Shown: positions 45,867 to 56,267 of the stretch, piece by piece | Layout: each line of letters opens with the position of its first letter | Position numbering within the stretch: position 1 is the stretch's first letter | Assembly: GCA_005116835.1 (NCBI GenBank) | Contig: SWDM01000016.1 | Location: 411,886-475,885, forward strand | Source: Nitrospira sp. | Lineage (GTDB): Bacteria; Nitrospirota; Nitrospiria; Nitrospirales; Nitrospiraceae | DNA: 64,000 nt | Reading direction: 5' to 3' | Program-made: the position numbers and the translations under genes | Notes under the pieces: model-generated | Told to the model about the DNA's origin: nothing | Database searches by the model: none | The model's input: only the letters and a program-made list of their open reading frames with translations

Positions 45867-46388
45867 TTACTTCAGCACCTTAAACCCAGTGATCATCCGA
45901 CCATCCAAACTCACTTCCATGGCAACCAGTTCCTGGGAAGCCTTGATGATCTGGTCCATGAGAGCCTTATCCTTCACCGACAACCGCACGGTCGTGGCTG
46001 CATGGTACCATCCGGAATAGGGGCTGTTCTTGTCCGTTCCACCGACAAAGCCCCAACCGCAACAGGTCAGCAATGGATCCGGCGGCTTCACGTCGAGATC
46101 GGAAGATGAACGGCCATTCGGGGTTCCTGAAGCAGGCTCACCGCTGTTCCAATATTGAATGCCGAAGAGTAGCTCTCCGTCCGGATTGTCGGCCCACTGG
46201 GACCATACACGACCCTTCAGAGTCTTCGTGACTTCACCCTTCATCGGCTTTCCACCAGCAATGTTGTCAGTGGCGCCACCCGGGCCAGCAGACGGAGGCG
46301 GAGAAGTCTCCGCGCCGGCGAACTGAACGGCCAGCAAGCCAAACCCAAAACACACGATCCCGGCGGCGATAAGTATGGCCTTTGGCAT
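45867..46388 (-). CDS. Exported protein, unknown function
   Basis: A protein of 173 residues if read from ATG 46388 (MPKAILIAAGIVCFGFGLLA), which has GGAGG 8 bases upstream and is preferred to the longer ATG at 46406. A hydrophobic signal segment ends near AGAETSPP. The mature part shows GRVWSQWADNPDGELLFGIQ, a CC pair (PLLTCCGWGF) and a C-terminal amphipathic segment (MDQIIKASQELVAMEVSLDG). No family is recognised. It shares a weakly similar layout with 45142 and probably an operon with it. A good promoter lies at 46549-46577. Confidence 0.78.
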   Translation of the reverse strand: MPKAILIAAGIVCFGFGLLAVQFAGAETSPPPSAGPGGATDNIAGGKPMKGEVTKTLKGRVWSQWADNPDGELLFGIQYWNSGEPASGTPNGRSSSDLDVKPPDPLLTCCGWGFVGGTDKNSPYSGWYHAATTVRLSVKDKALMDQIIKASQELVAMEVSLDGRMITGFKVLK

Positions 46389-46548
46389 ACCTAGTCCCTC
46401 CTTCATAAAGATAACGACGACAATAACCTAACAGCTACTTACTTCAACGACAGCAAAATCTTCAACAGAGCTTCAGAGATCTCACAACCATGAGGGGCTC
46501 GGGCCATGCGCCTCTTGTCGAGTGAGAATCCCGGATGAAATTTTGGTC

Positions 46549-46577
46549 ATGGTACTGAAACCACGAAACTGTGTCAA
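46549..46577 (-). promoter_or_regulatory. Candidate sigma-70 promoter of the 45867-45142 unit
   Basis: On the minus strand TTGACA (46572-46577) is followed after 17 bases by TACCAT (46549-46554). It lies about 160 bases upstream of the ATG at 46388. The rest of the 319-bp gap to the M16 gene holds no recognised feature. Confidence 0.55.
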
Positions 46578-46707
46578 GAATTTGTTTGTCCTGTGAATAA
46601 CCTTGGGTGTGACCGGAAATATATTGAGGAATCAATGGGCTGCGAGTTATTTCCGCAATGCCTCTCTCCGCATTTGGGAGTTTAATGAGCTCTGAATTTG
46701 AGAGGTC

Positions 46708-47961
46708 TCATCCATGAGCCTGCAGACTGTTTGGAGCAAGTGGTCCGAGCCCAGTGATCGCGAGGGAGTCCAATTTGAAGTATTGACGGGCTACCTTTGC
46801 AACCTGCTCCACGCTTACACGATCGATATTCGCCAGCATATCGTCCAGCGACGTATGCCTGCCATAGGTGAGTTCATCCTTCGCTAATTTGCTCATGCGG
46901 CTGTGCGAACTCTCCAGGCTCAGCATCAAGCTGCCCTTCATCTGAACCTTCGCCCGTTCAAGTTCCTTCCGTTCGATCCCTTTTACGCCGACCTGCCGAA
47001 TCTGTCGACAGACAAGATCCACGACGCGATCGACTTCTTTCGGCCTCGTCGCGGCGTAGATTGTGATCATGCCGCCATCCGAATACCCGGACAAGAAGGA
47101 GTAGATCGAGTAGACGAGCCCCCGCTTCTCCCGGACCTCCTGAAATAATCGTGAACTGACACTGCCCCCCAATATGCTGTTGAGCGCGTACAGCGCATAC
47201 CGATCCTGATGCCCAGCCTCCACGCCTTTGAGACCGAGGCACAAATGCACCTGCTCCAACCGTTTTTTCTTCAACACGACACCGCCATACATCTCCGGAG
47301 GACGGCGCCCGTTTGCGGGAACCGCCTTCGCCGAAGATCCCTTGCCGAAGTACCGGGCAACCAGCCGATCGAGCTTGGCCTGCTCGAAGTTCCCGGCAAT
47401 CGAAATCACGGTTTGTCCTGGATCGTAGTAGGTTTCGATGTAGTCCAGCAGATCCCGGCGTCGCAGCCCGCTTATCGTCTGCTCCCGACCAAGAATAGAG
47501 CGCCCGAGCGGATGGCGCTTCAAGACTTGGCCCATGTGCAGCTCTTGCACGAGATCCTCAGGATCGTCCTGGACCATACGGATTTCCTCCAGGACGACCT
47601 GTTTCTCCTTTTCAATTTCTTTTGGTGCGAAACGAGAATGGTGAAACAGGTCCGAGAGGAGTTCGAGCGCTCGATCCACTTGCTGATCCAGCACTTTCAC
47701 GTAATAGGTCGTCGTCTCGCGCGAGGTGAAAGCATTCATCTCTCCGCCAAGCGCGTCAATTTCACGTGAAATTTCTGCGGAGGAACGGCTGCTCGTTCCT
47801 TTGAAGAGCATGTGCTCGATGAAGTGGGAATAACCTGCCTGGGAAGGCTGCTCGTCCCGTGACCCGGTGTTGACCCACACACCGACGGTGACCGACTTGA
47901 GCGTCGGCATCCGTTCGGTCACCACCCGCACCCCGTTGTCCAGGACGAGCTTGCGATACAA
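46708..47961 (-). CDS. M16-family zinc metallopeptidase
   Basis: A 417-residue pitrilysin/MPP-type peptidase. The inverted zinc motif HxxEH is present as YSHFIEHMLFKGTSSRS, with a second Glu in EKEKQVVLEEIRM downstream, so it should be catalytically active. MVTERMPTLKSVTVGVWV-type start and GGSVSSRLFQEVREKRGLVY match the M16 N-terminal and C-terminal halves. The start is TTG at 47961 after the pnp stop (gap 5 bp), which is unusual but gives the family-typical MYRKLVLDNGVRVV. Bacterial relatives are often next to pnp. Its substrate is unknown. Confidence 0.92.
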   Translation of the reverse strand: MYRKLVLDNGVRVVTERMPTLKSVTVGVWVNTGSRDEQPSQAGYSHFIEHMLFKGTSSRSSAEISREIDALGGEMNAFTSRETTTYYVKVLDQQVDRALELLSDLFHHSRFAPKEIEKEKQVVLEEIRMVQDDPEDLVQELHMGQVLKRHPLGRSILGREQTISGLRRRDLLDYIETYYDPGQTVISIAGNFEQAKLDRLVARYFGKGSSAKAVPANGRRPPEMYGGVVLKKKRLEQVHLCLGLKGVEAGHQDRYALYALNSILGGSVSSRLFQEVREKRGLVYSIYSFLSGYSDGGMITIYAATRPKEVDRVVDLVCRQIRQVGVKGIERKELERAKVQMKGSLMLSLESSHSRMSKLAKDELTYGRHTSLDDMLANIDRVSVEQVAKVARQYFKLDSLAITGLGPLAPNSLQAHG

Positions 47962-47966
47962 GGCGG

Positions 47967-50084
47967 CTACCTGGCAGACGAATCTGGAACACCGGCTCCG
48001 GCCGGAGCGGGCATCGCATCCTTGCGGCTGAGGCGGATCTTCCCTTGCCGATCCACTTCCAATACCTTCACCATGATTTCGTCGCCTTCCTTGACCTCAT
48101 CGGACACCGCTTGGACTCGGTGGTGCGCCAACTGCGAGATATGCACCAGCCCATCGGTTCCCGGCAACACCTCGACAAAGGCGCCGAAGTCCATGATCTT
48201 CCGAACCGTGCCTTTGTAAATCTTCCCAATCTCGACTTCCTCGGTAATCCGGCTGATCATTTCCTTGGCCTTCTCGGCCGAGGCTCCGTCGACTGAGGCG
48301 ATTGTCACCGTTCCGCTGTCGTCGACATTGATCTTCACCCCACAATCCGCAATGATCCCGCGGATCGTCTTGCCGCCAGGACCGATGATTTCCCGGATCT
48401 TGTCCTGCTTGACCTTCATCGTGAAAATCCGCGGCGCGTAGGCCGATAGGGTCGTCCTTGGCGCTTGAAGCGCCTTTTCCATACAACTCAAAATATGCAA
48501 CCGACCGGCTTTGGCCTGCTCCAACGCTTTCTGCATCAAAGCCGATGTAATGCCGCCGATCTTGATGTCCATCTGCAACGCGGTCACTCCCTGCTTGGTG
48601 CCGCAGACCTTGAAGTCCATGTCGCCCAAGTGATCCTCAAGCCCGAGGATATCGGAAAGGATCATGACCCGGTCGCCTTCTTTGATCAGACCCATCGCGA
48701 TCCCGGCCACGGCTTTGCTGACCGGCACGCCGGCATCCATCAACGCCAGGCTCCCGCCACAGACCGTCGCCATCGACGACGACCCATTGGATTCAAGGAT
48801 GTCGGACACGATACGAAGCGTATAGGGAAAGGCTTCCTTGCTCGGAATCACCGGGGCCAACGCCCGTTCCGCTAATGCACCATGACCGACTTCCCTGCGT
48901 CCCGGCGAGCGAAGCGGCCGCGCCTCGCCGACGCTGAACGGCGGGAAATTGTAATGGAGCATGAACGTCCTCATGTACTCCCCTTCCAATGCATCGATCC
49001 GCTGCTCGTCGTCCGTGGTCCCCAGCGTCACCACGGCCAAGCTTTGAGTTTCGCCCCTCGTGAAAATCGCCGACCCATGTGTCCTGGGCAGCGCGCTGAC
49101 TTCGCAGGTGATCGGACGAATGTCAGCCGGACCACGCCCATCGGCCCGCGAGCCCTTCTCTAAAATCATATTCCTGACTTCAGAATATTCCAGCTCATGG
49201 AACACCAGCTTCACGTGCCGCTCCCGATTCGGATCGTCCGCGCTCTTGAGTTGTTGAACCGCACCGCTCTTCACCTCATCCAATCGCTCCTGCCTGGCCG
49301 CTTTGTTCGGGATCATGATGGCTTCGCGGATTCCTTGCGCGACCAGCGCCTTCACTTGCGCGGCGAGCGCGGAGTCGATTTGCTCCTTCGCAACCTTCCG
49401 TTTGGATTTACCGACCGCAGCTTGTAGTTCGCGTATCTTGGCCACGATCTTCTTGATCTCTGCATGGGCGAGTTCGATCGCCTCAAGCATGACCGCTTCG
49501 GACAATTCGTTCGCCCCCGCCTCAACCATCATGACCGCATCGGTCGTCCCGGCCACGACCAGTTGCAACTCGCTCTTCGCCACCGTCTCAAGATCCGGGT
49601 TGACGACAAACTTTCCCTCCACCCGACCGACTCTCACACCTGCGATGGGATTGTCGAAGGGAATATTCGAGACGGTCAGCGCGGCAGAGGATGCGATAAT
49701 GGCGAGGATATCGGATGAGCCGGTCTGGTCGGCCGAGAGGACTGAGGCAATGACCTGGGTTTCGAAGTAATAGCCTTCAGGAAAGAGCGGACGGAGCCCC
49801 CGGTCGATCTGCCTGCTGGTCAACACCGCTTTTTCAGATGGACGCGCTTCCCGCTTGAAATACCCGCCGGGAATCTTCCCTGCCGCAAAAGACTTTTCCT
49901 GATAATCGACCGTGAGGGGAAGAAAATCGACGCCGGTCTTGGCGACCTGCGACGCGACGGCCGTCGCCAACACCACCGTGTCGCCATACGAAGCCCAAAT
50001 CGCTCCGTCCGCTTGCCGTGCGATACGGCCCGTCTCGAGCCGCAAGATGCGCCCGGCAACCTCTATTTCAACTGTATGTACCAT
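47967..50084 (-). CDS. pnp: Polynucleotide phosphorylase
   Basis: A 705-residue 3'-to-5' exoribonuclease with two RNase PH domains (the second has LHYNFPPFSVGEARPLRSPG and RREVGHGALAERAL), a KH domain (IREIIGPGGKTIRGIIADCG) and an S1 domain (KIYKGTVRKIMDFGAFVEVL, with SRKD near the end). It degrades mRNA with a phosphorolytic reaction, often in the degradosome. The ATG has AGAGGAG upstream. The 219-bp gap before it, after rpsO, holds a set of inverted repeats at 50141-50215 that may form the leader hairpins. It is followed by the M16 peptidase. Confidence 0.97.
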   Translation of the reverse strand: MVHTVEIEVAGRILRLETGRIARQADGAIWASYGDTVVLATAVASQVAKTGVDFLPLTVDYQEKSFAAGKIPGGYFKREARPSEKAVLTSRQIDRGLRPLFPEGYYFETQVIASVLSADQTGSSDILAIIASSAALTVSNIPFDNPIAGVRVGRVEGKFVVNPDLETVAKSELQLVVAGTTDAVMMVEAGANELSEAVMLEAIELAHAEIKKIVAKIRELQAAVGKSKRKVAKEQIDSALAAQVKALVAQGIREAIMIPNKAARQERLDEVKSGAVQQLKSADDPNRERHVKLVFHELEYSEVRNMILEKGSRADGRGPADIRPITCEVSALPRTHGSAIFTRGETQSLAVVTLGTTDDEQRIDALEGEYMRTFMLHYNFPPFSVGEARPLRSPGRREVGHGALAERALAPVIPSKEAFPYTLRIVSDILESNGSSSMATVCGGSLALMDAGVPVSKAVAGIAMGLIKEGDRVMILSDILGLEDHLGDMDFKVCGTKQGVTALQMDIKIGGITSALMQKALEQAKAGRLHILSCMEKALQAPRTTLSAYAPRIFTMKVKQDKIREIIGPGGKTIRGIIADCGVKINVDDSGTVTIASVDGASAEKAKEMISRITEEVEIGKIYKGTVRKIMDFGAFVEVLPGTDGLVHISQLAHHRVQAVSDEVKEGDEIMVKVLEVDRQGKIRLSRKDAMPAPAGAGVPDSSAR

Positions 50085-50140
50085 CTGGGTCTCCTCTGGT
50101 TAGGCCCCACAGATGCCCACGGAGATGGGCTCACCAAAGA

Positions 50141-50215
50141 AGTGCTGAGTCCCCAGTGCTGAGTATCGAGGAGTTTCCTGAACTTCTCAGCACTCAGCAC
50201 TCACAACTCAGCACT
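50141..50215. repeat. Inverted and direct CAGCACT-type repeats in the rpsO-pnp gap
   Basis: AGTGCTGAGT at 50141-50150 pairs perfectly with ACTCAGCACT at 50192-50201. AGTGCTGAG at 50155-50163 pairs with any of CTCAGCACT at 50187-50195, 50193-50201 and 50207-50215. The motif resembles that at 12215-12261. It falls in the leader of pnp, where a processing hairpin is found in other bacteria. Confidence 0.75.
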
Positions 50216-50303
50216 TTCTGTTAAGTGAGCGCATCTCAGTGTTCACCTGTGCGACTGACTATGGCCCGCAGTTGCGCCCCTGGCGCACTCGCGAGATGGG
50301 ATA

Positions 50304-50573
50304 CTACTTCCTGATACCCAACCGCTCGATCACCGCACGGTAACGCGCATCGCTGACACCACGAAGATAATCGAGTAACCGCCGCCGCCGCCCGACCAGG
50401 AGGAGCAAGCCTCGCCGTGAGTGGTGATCTTTCTTGTGGAGCTTGAAATGTTCCGTCAAATATGTGATCCGGTTGGTCAACACCGCGATCTGGACTTCGG
50501 GCGAGCCGGAGTCCGTCTCGTGCTGCCGGTACTGCTTGATCAACTCGGTCTTCTCTTCCTTAAGTAATGCCAT
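50304..50573 (-). CDS. rpsO: 30S ribosomal protein S15
   Basis: The complete 89-residue protein: [20 protein letters not shown], then [20 protein letters not shown] and [21 protein letters not shown]15 binds the 16S central domain. It sits between truB and pnp, the standard order in many bacteria. Confidence 0.98.
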   Translation of the reverse strand: MALLKEEKTELIKQYRQHETDSGSPEVQIAVLTNRITYLTEHFKLHKKDHHSRRGLLLLVGRRRRLLDYLRGVSDARYRAVIERLGIRK

Positions 50574-50617
50574 GGGCTTCTTCCTTCCTGTTCCTTTCCT
50601 TCATCTGCAACGACGTC

Positions 50618-51574
50618 TCATACATCCTGATCGACCAACACCTTTTGCACATTCAATGGACCACCCGAAGCTTCCGAACATGTCCCGATCGCCACCAGGC
50701 ACCCATCTGTACTATGAATACGAACCGGCCTGAGCGCGCCTCGCTTGGCTTCGTCGCTTCCCTCCCAACGAAGGATCTTCGAGTCGGGCACCGGAGCCCC
50801 GTGTTTCACACGGTCGGCGGTCTGTTCGTCCACCACCGCAATCTCCAACCGACCCAACGCCCGATCCAAAGACAGCAGATCGTCTCCTAACCGGCCGAGG
50901 GCATGACGAGTGACCACCTCATCGACCGTCAGGGCCTGAGCGATCGTCAAGGGCCCCACTCGCGTTCGCTCCAACGACAACATGTGACCGCCGACACCCA
51001 ACGCATCTCCAATGTCGGCGCAGAGTGTCCGGATATAGGTTCCCTTCGAGCACACGGCGCGCAAGGTCACGTCCCGCCCTTGAATGGCCTCTATGTCAAG
51101 GGCATGGATGACGATCGTTCGTGCATCCCGCGCAACTGTTTTGCCGGCCCGAGCGGATCGGTATAGGGGAACACCCCCGACTTTCACCGCCGAATACATT
51201 GGAGGCATTTGCTCGATCGATCCACGGAATCGTCCGGCTGCCTCATGGATCGCCTCCGGTGTCACAGAATCCGTCGTAGAACGGGCCAGAACTGCTCCCG
51301 TCGCATCCTGCGTATCGGTGGTTTCGCCGAGGCGCAGCACCGCGCGATATTCTTTATCCCACTCGACAAGATATTCGGCAATGCGGGTTCCCCTACCGAT
51401 CAGCAGTGGCAAGACACCGGTTGCGGCAGGATCGAGCGTCCCGGCATGACCGACCTTGACCCCGCCGAGAAGATGCCGAATCTTCGCCACGACATCGTGG
51501 GATGTCCACCCGGATTCTTTTTTTATGATCAGCACGCCGTCGACGACGGCGCAACTCTGCGCAAGACCCATCAT
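50618..51574 (-). CDS. truB: tRNA pseudouridine-55 synthase
   Basis: A 318-residue enzyme that makes pseudouridine in the T-loop of tRNA. The catalytic Asp is in KVGHAGTLDPAATGVLPLLI near residue 47, and the ESGWTSHDVVAK and QMPPMYSAVKVGGVPLYRSA segments are conserved. A C-terminal PUA-like tail is present. The start is one of two adjacent ATGs (51574 or 51571). It follows rbfA by 13 bp. Confidence 0.95.
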   Translation of the reverse strand: MMGLAQSCAVVDGVLIIKKESGWTSHDVVAKIRHLLGGVKVGHAGTLDPAATGVLPLLIGRGTRIAEYLVEWDKEYRAVLRLGETTDTQDATGAVLARSTTDSVTPEAIHEAAGRFRGSIEQMPPMYSAVKVGGVPLYRSARAGKTVARDARTIVIHALDIEAIQGRDVTLRAVCSKGTYIRTLCADIGDALGVGGHMLSLERTRVGPLTIAQALTVDEVVTRHALGRLGDDLLSLDRALGRLEIAVVDEQTADRVKHGAPVPDSKILRWEGSDEAKRGALRPVRIHSTDGCLVAIGTCSEASGGPLNVQKVLVDQDV

Positions 51575-51587
51575 CGCGTCCCCGATG

Positions 51588-51995
51588 TTACGACGTCGGC
51601 CGCCCTTCGGGCGACTCGTCTTCCGCCTCCGCCTTGACGTGGAGATCGTCCAATAACTTCAACACATGGTCGCCCCTCGGCCCACTGACATCTTTGGCGA
51701 ACACGATCTCGGGCAGATAGCGGAGCGAGAGCCGTCGGCCCAGTTCTCCTCGCACAAACCCGCTGGCCTGTGCCAGTCCTGCGAAGACATTCCGCTCTTC
51801 TTCTTCCGTCCCCATTGTCGTGACGAACACCCGCGCAATCCGTAAATCGCTGGTCAGTTTCACATCGGTGACGGTCACGGATTGCACACGCGGATCCTTG
51901 ATTTTCCGCATGAGAATATCCGCCACTTCCATGCGGATTTGATCGGCCACCCGATCGGCCCGATGATAACCTGTCTTGGCCACCGCACACTCCAC
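51588..51995 (-). CDS. rbfA: Ribosome-binding factor A
   Basis: A 135-residue KH-like 30S assembly factor. HRADRVADQIRMEVADILMR is the usual start of the conserved part; KLTSDLRIARVFVTTMGTEE and GRRLSLRYLPEIVFAKD follow, and the C-terminus is acidic. The first start is GTG at 51995; a second GTG at 51983 has a better GGTGGAG spacing and may be the true one. A MITE-like repeat at 51999-52092 lies directly upstream. Confidence 0.93.
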   Translation of the reverse strand: MECAVAKTGYHRADRVADQIRMEVADILMRKIKDPRVQSVTVTDVKLTSDLRIARVFVTTMGTEEEERNVFAGLAQASGFVRGELGRRLSLRYLPEIVFAKDVSGPRGDHVLKLLDDLHVKAEAEDESPEGRPTS

Positions 51996-51998
51996 CTA

Positions 51999-52092
51999 GC
52001 AGGACGTTGAACAAGCCGTTTTTCTCTCCCAAGCGTGCGCCTCGCCCTTCGCTTGCTGCGGCCTTGCTGGACCGACTTTTCGAGCATCCTGC
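51999..52092. repeat. MITE-like element with imperfect terminal inverted repeats
   Basis: The ends gcaggacgttgaacaagccg (51999-52018) and cgacttttcgagcatcctgc (52073-52092) are imperfect inverted repeats (14 of 20). It fills most of the gap between rbfA and the DUF503 gene. The interior is GC-rich. Its end sequence resembles the repeat family at 59593 and 44751. Confidence 0.6.
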
Positions 52093-52106
52093 GGGATAAG
52101 CTGCCG

Positions 52107-52394
52107 TCACAATATTTCCACTCGAGACTGGACGATTTCCACCGCGTGAACCGTCCGAATCAGGTTCAGCGCCTGATCGCACACCTGATTGACATGTCGT
52201 CCCTCGTTGGCCACGCAGGCAAGCCCCAAGACAGCCTTCTGCCACAAATCCTGCCCATCGACCTCGGCAACCGAGAGATTGAACTTCTCCCGCAATCGAT
52301 CTTTGAGGCTCAACAGCACCCGCCGCTTATCCTTCAGCGACTGACTCTCGGGGATGAACAACTCGATCGTACAGAGCCCGACGACGATACCCAC
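52107..52394 (-). CDS. DUF503 protein
   Basis: A 95-residue protein (MGIVVGLCTIELFIPESQSL, then KDKRRVLLSLKDRLREKFNL) that matches DUF503 along its length. This family is usually found between infB and rbfA, as here, and is thought to relate to ribosome or translation functions without a known reaction. The start is GTG at 52394; no strong Shine-Dalgarno is visible. Confidence 0.88.
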   Translation of the reverse strand: MGIVVGLCTIELFIPESQSLKDKRRVLLSLKDRLREKFNLSVAEVDGQDLWQKAVLGLACVANEGRHVNQVCDQALNLIRTVHAVEIVQSRVEIL

Positions 52395-52410
52395 AGGGTA
52401 GACTCACGCC

Positions 52411-54984
52411 TCAGAGCTTTGCGGCAATCTTGTCGACCGCATAGGCTTCGATAATGTCCCCGGCCTTGACATCGTTGAAATTCTCGACGCTGATTCCACA
52501 TTCATATCCCTGCTGCACCTCACGGACATCGTCCTTGAAGCGGCGCAACGATCCGAGCTTCCCTTCATAGACCACCACGTTGTCGCGAAGCACCCGAACG
52601 CCGACCGCCGCGCGGGTAATCGTGCCGTCCACCACATACGCTCCGGCAATGATACCGGCCTTCGATACCGTAAAGACCTGCCGCACCTCGGCCCTGCCCA
52701 AGACCCGTTCCTTGAGCGTCGGTTCGAGCAGCCCTTCCATCGCCGCCTTAATCTCGGCCATCGCATCGTAAATGATGGTGTAGAGACGGATATCGACACC
52801 TTGCTGCTCCGCCAGACTGGCAGCCTTCGGTTCCGGCCTGACATTGAACCCGACAACGATGGCATTCGATGCAGCAGCCAGCAACACGTCGGATTCCGTG
52901 ATCCCGCCGACACCGCTATGAATAACGCGCAGCTTGACTGCGGCGGTCGCCAGTTTTTCGACGCCGGCGGTCAAGGCTTCAGCCGACCCCTGAACGTCGG
53001 ACTTGATGACCAGCGCCAGCTCCTTGACCGAGCCTTCCTTAATCTTGGCAAACAGATCGTCCAGCGTAACCTTCGCCGAACCGGACAAATCGGCCGTTCG
53101 CTGTTTCCGCGCTCGATCTTCCGCAATCTCCCGCGCAACCCGCTCGTCTTTGACGACCTGAAAGACATCGCCGGCTGACGGCACACCCGGAAGTCCGGCC
53201 ACCTCTACCGGAATAGACGGACCGGCCTCTTGCACCTTGGCCCCCGTATGGGTAATCAGCGCGCGAACTTTTCCGCTAAACGTTCCGACGACAAATACAT
53301 CCCCGACGCGAAGCGTCCCGCTCTGCACCAGCACCGTCGCCACAGGACCGCGCCCCCGCTCCAACTTCGCTTCTACCACCACACCCTTCGCCAATCGATG
53401 CGGGTCAGCCTTGAGTTCAAGGACTTCAGCTTGCAGGAGAATCATCTCCAGCAAGGTATCCAAGCCCGTCTTCTCTTTGGCCGAAACCTCGACCATGATC
53501 GTGTCGCCGCCCCAGGACTCGGATATGAGTCCATGCTCGGACAAGGCGTTTTTGACGCGATCGATATTGGCGCCCGGTTTGTCGATCTTGTTGATGGCCA
53601 CGATCATCGAAACGGATGCGGCTTTGGCGTGATTGATCGCCTCAATCGTTTGCGGCATCACTCCATCGTCTGCCGCCACAACCAGGATGACGATGTCGGT
53701 GATCTTGGCGCCGCGGCCTCGCATGGCCGTGAAGGCTTCGTGGCCCGGCGTATCCAGAAACGTGACCTGTTTGCCCCGTACCGCGACTGTGTATGCGCCG
53801 ATATGTTGCGTAATCCCACCGGCCTCGCCCTCCGCCACCTTCGTTTGCCTGATGGCATCGAGCAGCGAGGTCTTACCGTGGTCGACATGGCCCATGATCG
53901 TGACAACCGGCGGCCGCGACTCAAGCTGGAGATCCTCTTCTGTCTGCACGACGGAATCCAGCAACTCCTCACCGGCCTTTTCCGTCGAGATATCGATCTT
54001 GATCCCATTCTCCTCTGCAATCATGACCGCTGCATCGACATTCATGGTCTGATTGAACGTGAGCATCTGGCCCATATCCATCAGCTTACGCATGATATCG
54101 GCCGGGCGCTGCCCGATCAGCTCGGCAAATTCTTTCACCGTCATGCCCTGCACAAGCTTGAAGCTCTTCCTTCGCGGCTTGGTCACTTCTCCCGGCGTAC
54201 TATGGTGCACATGCTTACTACGGTCGTCGCGGCGCTGCTGCACCGGAATGGCGCGAAGATCCTGCCAGCGAGCCGCATCCTCACGAAGCCGAAGCTCTTC
54301 TTCTTCACGCGTCCGGCCGGGTTTGCGAGCTTTCTTCCCCTTCTCTTTCAGACCTTCGGCTTGAAGCTCTTCGAGGGAGGGCACTTTCTTTTTCCCCGTG
54401 ATCAAATCGATGCCGGACGGGATAGCGGGCTTGGCGGTAGGCAGGGGAACCGGAGCAATTGTGGCAGCTGCCACAGGATGAAGTTGGTCTGGTGTCGCCG
54501 CCTGGTCAACCTGGGCAATGGCCGGAGCATCAGCTTGCAGAGACGCCGGCGGCGGGCTCACCACAGGAGTATCAATGAGCGCTCCAGTTGCGCCTGCAGG
54601 CTCAACTGCCGGCTGAAACACTGCCTCCTCAGCCGGAACATCATCGGTTCTCTTGCGCTTGATCAGGATGCGGCGCTTGTCGGACTTGGCAGGTTCCTCA
54701 ACCGCCGGGGCCGCCTGAACCGACCCGCCCCTGGCTCCTGCCGCATGACCAGACGCTATACCGGCCTTACTCCGCTCGCCGGAGCCGGCATCGGTATCAG
54801 CCGTCTTGCCGATCGTCGCGGAGGAAGACTTGTTTTTCGAGCCAAGCTTCTCCAAGACCTTTTGGACCACGTCGTCCTCCAGCACACTACTGTGCGATGC
54901 GACGGTGATCCCCATCCGCTTCAATTCTGGGATGAGGTCGCGGTTCTCCATCCCGAGTTGCTTAGCCAATGCATACACGCGCAT
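52411..54984 (-). CDS. infB: Translation initiation factor IF-2
   Basis: An 857-residue GTPase that brings fMet-tRNA to the 30S subunit. The N-terminal IF2_N domain is [21 protein letters not shown] Pro/Ala-rich linker of about 200 residues follows. The G domain has [14 protein letters not shown] (near residue 363), DTPGHEAF and AINKIDKP. Domains II, III and IV are complete and end in [16 protein letters not shown]. The ATG at 54984 lacks a strong Shine-Dalgarno. It is followed by the DUF503 gene (16 bp) and rbfA in the classical nusA-infB cluster. Confidence 0.97.
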   Translation of the reverse strand: MRVYALAKQLGMENRDLIPELKRMGITVASHSSVLEDDVVQKVLEKLGSKNKSSSATIGKTADTDAGSGERSKAGIASGHAAGARGGSVQAAPAVEEPAKSDKRRILIKRKRTDDVPAEEAVFQPAVEPAGATGALIDTPVVSPPPASLQADAPAIAQVDQAATPDQLHPVAAATIAPVPLPTAKPAIPSGIDLITGKKKVPSLEELQAEGLKEKGKKARKPGRTREEEELRLREDAARWQDLRAIPVQQRRDDRSKHVHHSTPGEVTKPRRKSFKLVQGMTVKEFAELIGQRPADIMRKLMDMGQMLTFNQTMNVDAAVMIAEENGIKIDISTEKAGEELLDSVVQTEEDLQLESRPPVVTIMGHVDHGKTSLLDAIRQTKVAEGEAGGITQHIGAYTVAVRGKQVTFLDTPGHEAFTAMRGRGAKITDIVILVVAADDGVMPQTIEAINHAKAASVSMIVAINKIDKPGANIDRVKNALSEHGLISESWGGDTIMVEVSAKEKTGLDTLLEMILLQAEVLELKADPHRLAKGVVVEAKLERGRGPVATVLVQSGTLRVGDVFVVGTFSGKVRALITHTGAKVQEAGPSIPVEVAGLPGVPSAGDVFQVVKDERVAREIAEDRARKQRTADLSGSAKVTLDDLFAKIKEGSVKELALVIKSDVQGSAEALTAGVEKLATAAVKLRVIHSGVGGITESDVLLAAASNAIVVGFNVRPEPKAASLAEQQGVDIRLYTIIYDAMAEIKAAMEGLLEPTLKERVLGRAEVRQVFTVSKAGIIAGAYVVDGTITRAAVGVRVLRDNVVVYEGKLGSLRRFKDDVREVQQGYECGISVENFNDVKAGDIIEAYAVDKIAAKL

Positions 54985-55016
54985 GAGAATGTGACACCTA
55001 CTCCTCTGTATCCGGT

Positions 55017-56174
55017 TTATCCAGCTTCCGACTCAGCCCTGGCCTTCAATTCCAGCTCTCGGGCTTCTTCTTGCTGATGCAGCGCTTCGGTTTCCTCCGC
55101 CAACGCCGCTTTGATTTCTTTATCCCGTTCGGCCTTTTCCTTTTCGTATTCTGTCGCGCTGATAATGTCGATCTTCCAGCCGGTCAGGCGAGCCGCCAAC
55201 CGCACGTTCTGCCCATTCTTTCCGATCGCCAAGGACAACTGGGAATCCGCCACGACGACCAACGCCGACTTCTTTTCCTCGTCGACACCGACCTTCTCGA
55301 TGCTCGCGGGGTTCAATGCCTCGGCGATAAAAACACGCGGGTCGGAGGTCCAGGTGATAATGTCGATTTTCTCTCCGCGGAGTTCGCGGACGACCGCTTG
55401 GACCCGCGACCCCTTGATTCCCACGCAGGCCCCGACCGGATCGACCGCCTTCTCGCGAGACGTCACGGCAATCTTAGTTCGATCGCCCGGCTCCCGCACG
55501 ATGGACTTGATCTCGACGATTTTTTCGAGCACCTCGGGCACTTCCAACTCAAAGAGCTTCGCCACAAACTGCGGATGGCTCCGAGTCAGGACGACCTGAA
55601 CATCTTTCGGAGTCCGGCGCACCTCCAAGAGCATGGCCTTCACCCGATCGCCAGTCCGGTACGTTTCCCGCGGAATCTGCTCTTGAATCGGCAATACCGC
55701 TTCCGTCTTGCCCAAGTCTACGAGATAATTCCGGCGTTCCACCCCGAGAATGATGCCGTTGACCAGATCCCCTTGCCGCGTCGAGTATTCTTTTTGAACC
55801 GCCTCCCACTCAGCCTCCCGAACTTTCTGGAAGATGACTTGTTTGGCGGTTTGCGCGGCGATTCGCCCCAAATCGCTCATCTCGATAACCGACCCGATCT
55901 CATCGCCGACTTCCGCCTCACTGTCGAACTGACGAGCTTCCTGAAGGGAGACTTCGGTTTTTGGATTAGCGACGGCATCGACAATCGTCTTCTTCGACAC
56001 GACGGAAATCTCGCCGGTCTTGGAGTCGATCTCGACTTGAATATTCTCCGCTTGCCCGAAACGTTTCTTGGCAGCCATTTGAAGGGCCGACTCGATCGCC
56101 CCGATCACCCGGCTCTTGTCGATGCCTTTTTGCCGGCCCAGTTCATCGATGACTGAAATCAATTCTCGATTCAT
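55017..56174 (-). CDS. nusA: Transcription termination/antitermination factor NusA
   Basis: A 385-residue protein: an N-terminal RNA-polymerase-binding domain ([20 protein letters not shown]), S1 domain ([20 protein letters not shown]), then two KH domains ([20 protein letters not shown] and [20 protein letters not shown]). The C-terminus lacks acidic repeats as in E. coli NusA and ends in a Glu/Ala-rich helix. It lies between rimP and infB in the standard order. Confidence 0.96.
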   Translation of the reverse strand: MNRELISVIDELGRQKGIDKSRVIGAIESALQMAAKKRFGQAENIQVEIDSKTGEISVVSKKTIVDAVANPKTEVSLQEARQFDSEAEVGDEIGSVIEMSDLGRIAAQTAKQVIFQKVREAEWEAVQKEYSTRQGDLVNGIILGVERRNYLVDLGKTEAVLPIQEQIPRETYRTGDRVKAMLLEVRRTPKDVQVVLTRSHPQFVAKLFELEVPEVLEKIVEIKSIVREPGDRTKIAVTSREKAVDPVGACVGIKGSRVQAVVRELRGEKIDIITWTSDPRVFIAEALNPASIEKVGVDEEKKSALVVVADSQLSLAIGKNGQNVRLAARLTGWKIDIISATEYEKEKAERDKEIKAALAEETEALHQQEEARELELKARAESEAG

Positions 56175-56267
56175 AGCTTGCTCTCCAGCGACTACCCTCT
56201 GCAGGCCCCCTCACATTGCTTGCGGCGGCGGCACTGCTCATACTGCGGCGCTTGATTTCAGCGCGAC

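Noticed and set aside
53230..55077. 615-codon open frame on the plus strand
   Set aside because: It lies opposite infB, which is certain; the translation is a low-quality His/Arg/Leu-rich shadow.
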